Of a stretch of DNA of 64,000 bases, positions 61,465-64,000 are shown one piece after another (the stretch's first letter is position 1; every line of letters begins with the position of its first letter). The DNA is from Phycisphaerae bacterium (GTDB lineage: Bacteria; Chloroflexota; Anaerolineae; 4572-78; J111). The translations under genes and the position numbers were made by a program. The stretch covers positions 62,001 through 126,000 of the forward strand of contig JANQQF010000110.1 in assembly GCA_028285035.1 (NCBI GenBank), given 5' to 3'. The notes below the pieces were generated by a model. The model was not told the origin of the DNA. It saw only the letters and a list, made by a program, of their open reading frames with translations, and ran no database searches.

Positions 61465-62442
61465 TTAATCCTGGTATCCATTCGGATGGTGTTTATGCCA
61501 TTGCCAAGCCGTGTCAATGATGTCGCGTAATTCGGGGAACCTTGGTTCCCAGCCGAGTTCCTGGCGGATTTTGTTGCTACTGGCAATCAAAGTAGCGACA
61601 TCGCCGGGGCGGGCGGGGGCCATTTTGGCGGGGATGGGATGGCCTGTGACCTCACGGGCGGTTTCGATGACCTCTTTGACGCTAAAGCCCCGGCCATTGC
61701 CCAGATTGTAAATCCGGCTGCCTTGATCCAAAGCACGCAGGGCCAAAATGTGGGCTTGGGCGAGATCGATGACGTGGATGTAGTCGCGGACACAGGTGCC
61801 GTCTGGCGTGTCATAGGTATCGCCAAAAATAGCGATTTGCTCACGTTGGCCTAAAGCGACTTGTAGCACAATCGGGATCAAATGACTTTCCGGATCATGA
61901 TCCTCGCCTCGTTCTGGGGAAGCCCCGGCCGCGTTGAAATAACGTAGAGCCGCGTATCGCATATCAGTCGTGCGATCCAGCCAGTGTAACATTCTTTCCA
62001 AAATGTACTTCGATTCCCCATAGGGACTACCGGGGACGATACGCTCATCTTCATCGATGGGAATACGTTCGGGATCATCAAAGAGATTGGCAGTGGATGA
62101 GAGAATAAAGCGATTGACGTTATGTTCGACCGCACTTTGTAGTAAATTCAAGCCATTGGTTACGTTGGTGCCGATGTACTTGAACGGCTTTTCCATCGAC
62201 TCACCGACTAAAGAGTAGGCGGCAAAGTGCATGATTGCATCCGGCTGATGTCCGGCTAAGGCTGCATCAATGCTGGCCCGGTCGGCCAAATCCCCTTGGA
62301 CAAAGGCGGCCTCAGGGTGGACTGCCGCTGTATGACCCTGATACAGATTATCAAAAACAACGACTGACTCACCAGCCTCAATCAACTGCTCTACGGCAAT
62401 ACTACCAATATAGCCAGCACCACCAGTTACTAAAACTTTCAT
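61465..62442 (-). CDS. galE: UDP-glucose 4-epimerase
   Basis: 325 residues. Rossmann motif [16 protein letters not shown] at the N-terminus, catalytic Ser/Thr in LSSTANLF, and Tyr-x3-Lys in [12 protein letters not shown]. It interconverts UDP-glucose and UDP-galactose (or UDP-GlcNAc/GalNAc) for polysaccharide synthesis. No other sugar-nucleotide genes are adjacent. Confidence 0.95.
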   Translation of the reverse strand: MKVLVTGGAGYIGSIAVEQLIEAGESVVVFDNLYQGHTAAVHPEAAFVQGDLADRASIDAALAGHQPDAIMHFAAYSLVGESMEKPFKYIGTNVTNGLNLLQSAVEHNVNRFILSSTANLFDDPERIPIDEDERIVPGSPYGESKYILERMLHWLDRTTDMRYAALRYFNAAGASPERGEDHDPESHLIPIVLQVALGQREQIAIFGDTYDTPDGTCVRDYIHVIDLAQAHILALRALDQGSRIYNLGNGRGFSVKEVIETAREVTGHPIPAKMAPARPGDVATLIASSNKIRQELGWEPRFPELRDIIDTAWQWHKHHPNGYQD

Positions 62443-62457
62443 TGTGTGTCCTTTTAT

Positions 62458-62525
62458 GAGTAATTAGTAAATGGTAATTTATGCTCTGTTGAGACAATAA
62501 CTGATCACAAATTACTATTTACTAC
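62458..62525. repeat. Intergenic inverted repeat of 7-base units
   Basis: GAGTAATTAGTAAATGGTAA on the left and AATTACTATTTACTAC on the right, with the same composition as the elements at 6368, 59346 and 60004. It lies between galE and pfkA. Confidence 0.65.
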
Positions 62526-62529
62526 AAAT

Positions 62530-63636
62530 TCAGTCCCCCAAACAAATCCCCAAGTTTCTAGCGGTAATAATCGTATCACAATCAAGCGGGACTAATTTCA
62601 TGCGATTGGTAACTTGTCCTAATGGCACGTGACGGACGGTTGGTGGATCAAGAGCCACCATAATTCCCGAGGCCCCCTCAGCTAAGGCTCGTACCGCAGA
62701 GGCCCCAAACCGAAGGGAAAGTAGTCGATCAGTGGCTGTCGGTGTTCCGCCACGCAGTAGATGTCCAAGTACCACACAACGGGTGCTTTTTCCTGTTAAC
62801 TCTTGGAGTTGAGCGGCAACTTTTTGTCCCATACCACCTAAACGCTCAGCTTGACCAATCTCTTTACCTATCACCGAGTGGGTGCCCCCTTTTGGTTTTG
62901 CCCCCTCAGCCACCACCACAATAGCAAAGTCACGGCCTCGATCGTGCCGCTGTTGAATTTTGGTAACGATTGTGTTGATATCGTAGGGGATTTCGGGCAG
63001 TAAAATAGCGTCGGCTGTGGCTGCAACACCCGAATTTAGAGCAATCCAACCGGCATACCGTCCCATTACCTCAACGACTATGACTCGGTCATGGGCCTCC
63101 GCCGTAGAATGGAGGCGATCAATACATTGTGTGGCAAAACCTACTGCTGTATCAAATCCAAATGTAGCAACTGTCTTTTCAAGATCGTTATCAATCGTTT
63201 TAGGCACACCAATCACCTTCAACCCCTTCTGGGCAAAGGCATTGGCGATGGCCAGTGATCCATCACCACCGATGGCAATCAAAGCATCTAGTTCATGCTC
63301 TTCAAAAGCTTGAATAATTTCATCAGATCGATCTTTTTCATAAAGTTGACCATCCTCACCCATTGTCGGGTAAGCTATCGGATTCCCTTTGTTGGTTGTG
63401 CCGAGAATTGTTCCGCCTATATGGGTGATCCCCCGCACCGACTCTCGAGTGAGTGGAATTAACCCACCATTTGGATAGTTTTCCGGCAAAAAGAGACCAT
63501 TGTAGCCATCACGAATACCATAGCATTCCCAACCATACTCGATAGCGGTGAGGACGATAGCCCGAATAACGGCATTGAGACCCGGCGCGTCGCCTCCACC
63601 CGTGTTGATTGCAATCCGTTTGATCTTAGAGATCAC
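62530..63636 (-). CDS. pfkA: 6-phosphofructokinase (ATP-dependent type)
   Basis: 368 residues from GTG 63636 (GGAGG upstream). Fructose-6-phosphate kinase motifs: NTGGGDAPGLNAVIR, IGGDGSLAIANAF, PKTIDNDLE (catalytic Asp) and the ATP-type glycine in GGDGS (PPi enzymes have GGDD here). About 45 residues longer than E. coli PfkA, as in the B-clade or mixed-substrate group. It phosphorylates fructose 6-phosphate in glycolysis. Confidence 0.92.
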   Translation of the reverse strand: MISKIKRIAINTGGGDAPGLNAVIRAIVLTAIEYGWECYGIRDGYNGLFLPENYPNGGLIPLTRESVRGITHIGGTILGTTNKGNPIAYPTMGEDGQLYEKDRSDEIIQAFEEHELDALIAIGGDGSLAIANAFAQKGLKVIGVPKTIDNDLEKTVATFGFDTAVGFATQCIDRLHSTAEAHDRVIVVEVMGRYAGWIALNSGVAATADAILLPEIPYDINTIVTKIQQRHDRGRDFAIVVVAEGAKPKGGTHSVIGKEIGQAERLGGMGQKVAAQLQELTGKSTRCVVLGHLLRGGTPTATDRLLSLRFGASAVRALAEGASGIMVALDPPTVRHVPLGQVTNRMKLVPLDCDTIITARNLGICLGD

Positions 63637-63655
63637 TGTGACACCTCCGATTTTT

Positions 63656-63828
63656 AAGTAATTCGCAAAACATAATCAATAGTGAGTTATTAAAATTTGG
63701 CCCAAGTCGACCAAAGATCAAGCAAATTTTGACGAATTATTAATAAGTAAACCGGCTGATGAATACGCTTAGACATAGATTTTGTCACTTTACATTTTCG
63801 TTTTTTAAGCGTCTTCTAGTTTACTTAA
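63656..63828. repeat. Dispersed structured repeat, copy B
   Basis: Stems TAATTCGCAAAA (63659-63670)/TTTTGACGAATTA (63727-63739) and AGTAAACCGG (63746-63755)/CTAGTTTACT (63816-63825), plus TTAGACATA at 63770-63778. Homologous to copy A at 14115-14290. One stem position is T:A in copy A and C:G in copy B, which preserves pairing. It lies in front of the leftward pfkA. Confidence 0.65.
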
Positions 63829-63972
63829 GTGTGTCACAGTTTAAAGTTAGAGGGAAGAAACTGTGACACCTCAAGGTTTGGCGATTTGTTCCGCTAAAAT
63901 TTTTCTAAAAAGAAATCGCCAAACACTTAATTATTCAATATTTAGAAAGGACAGGCAAGTAAATGCACCTGT
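63829..63972. repeat. Train of three hairpins at the right edge
   Basis: GTGTCACAGTTT (63831-63842) pairs perfectly with AAACTGTGACAC (63858-63869); GTTTGGCGATTT (63877-63888) pairs perfectly with AAATCGCCAAAC (63913-63924); GACAGG (63951-63956) pairs with CCTGTC. No reading frame is evident to the window end. Confidence 0.7.
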
Positions 63973-64000
63973 CTTTAAGGAAGCACTGAAATTGTGGTCA

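Noticed and set aside
1..64000. CRISPR arrays, tRNA or rRNA genes, complete insertion sequences
   Set aside because: I looked for regularly spaced direct repeats, tRNA-like cloverleaf patterns with a TTCGA loop and transposase motifs and saw none that I could support; short tRNA genes could still be missed by eye.

Overview
The window reads as chromosome of a free-living bacterium of middling GC, most probably a Chloroflexota (Anaerolineae-like) lineage. This placement is an inference from gene content: an actinobacterial-type (group 1h) [NiFe] hydrogenase with its accessory operon, many GAF/MASE1 histidine kinases with NarL-type partners, a trigger factor with a long acidic tail, a Clp operon and a combined mreBCD-mrdA-minCDE-rodA cluster. 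There is no rRNA or tRNA marker here to settle it. I saw no CRISPR array, complete insertion sequence or prophage.

Layout. (1) 1-11.4 kb, minus strand: a hydrogen-oxidation operon that reads hypA, hypB, a duplicated DUF1641 protein, hhyS, hhyL, maturation protease, two small proteins, a TPR protein, another small protein, NifU-Rieske (hhyE), an NHL-repeat protein and hypF (cut by the window edge). It has a good promoter at 11411-11439 and is interrupted by several short repeats. (2) 11.4-14.0 kb: a GAF histidine kinase and NarL-type regulator just upstream; the regulator and hypA leaders share a spaced motif, so this pair is the best candidate regulator of the hydrogenase. (3) 14.1-16.6 kb: an ABC-2 exporter pair preceded by a dispersed structured repeat whose second copy lies at 63.66-63.83 kb. 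(4) 16.57-20.4 kb: an accessory island whose genes all point left and are separated by integron attC-like sites, with no integrase in view. It carries an SDR enzyme, a protein whose N-terminus looks like a proteasome-type Ntn hydrolase, small membrane proteins and a stand-alone GT51-like transglycosylase. (5) 20.6-29.2 kb: gnd, an anti-sigma-like ATPase with a receiver protein, a very large MASE1/PAS/GAF kinase with its regulator, and a YbdK-type carboxylate-amine ligase. (6) 29.25-29.5 kb: a likely 6S RNA on the minus strand. (7) 29.7-33.5 kb: tig-clpP-clpX. (8) 33.5-41 kb, minus: an alkyltransferase-like protein, a lipoprotein, a degenerate OmpR-type regulator, tilS and a large adenylate cyclase/AAA/TPR protein. 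(9) 41.2-51.3 kb, plus: mreB, mreC, mreD, mrdA, minC, minD, minE, rodA, a membrane protein and gltX, i.e. cell-shape and division-site genes. (10) 51.3-64 kb: an ABC-2 permease, glgX, paired zinc-ribbon membrane proteins, a decayed vapBC pair, an ATP-grasp enzyme, a tandem YggX fusion, a formyltransferase-like protein, galE and pfkA, ending in a train of perfect hairpins.

How it works together. The hydrogenase would oxidise H2 in the cytosol (no Tat signal on the small subunit) and hand electrons on, probably through the NifU-Rieske protein; HypA, HypB and HypF with the protease build the NiFe(CN)2CO site. The mre/mrdA/rodA/min block is a coherent elongation and division-placement module. glgX, galE, gnd and pfkA are carbohydrate genes but are not one operon. 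A recurrent feature is short intergenic repeats built on a 7-base period, one of which has entered the hypF reading frame.
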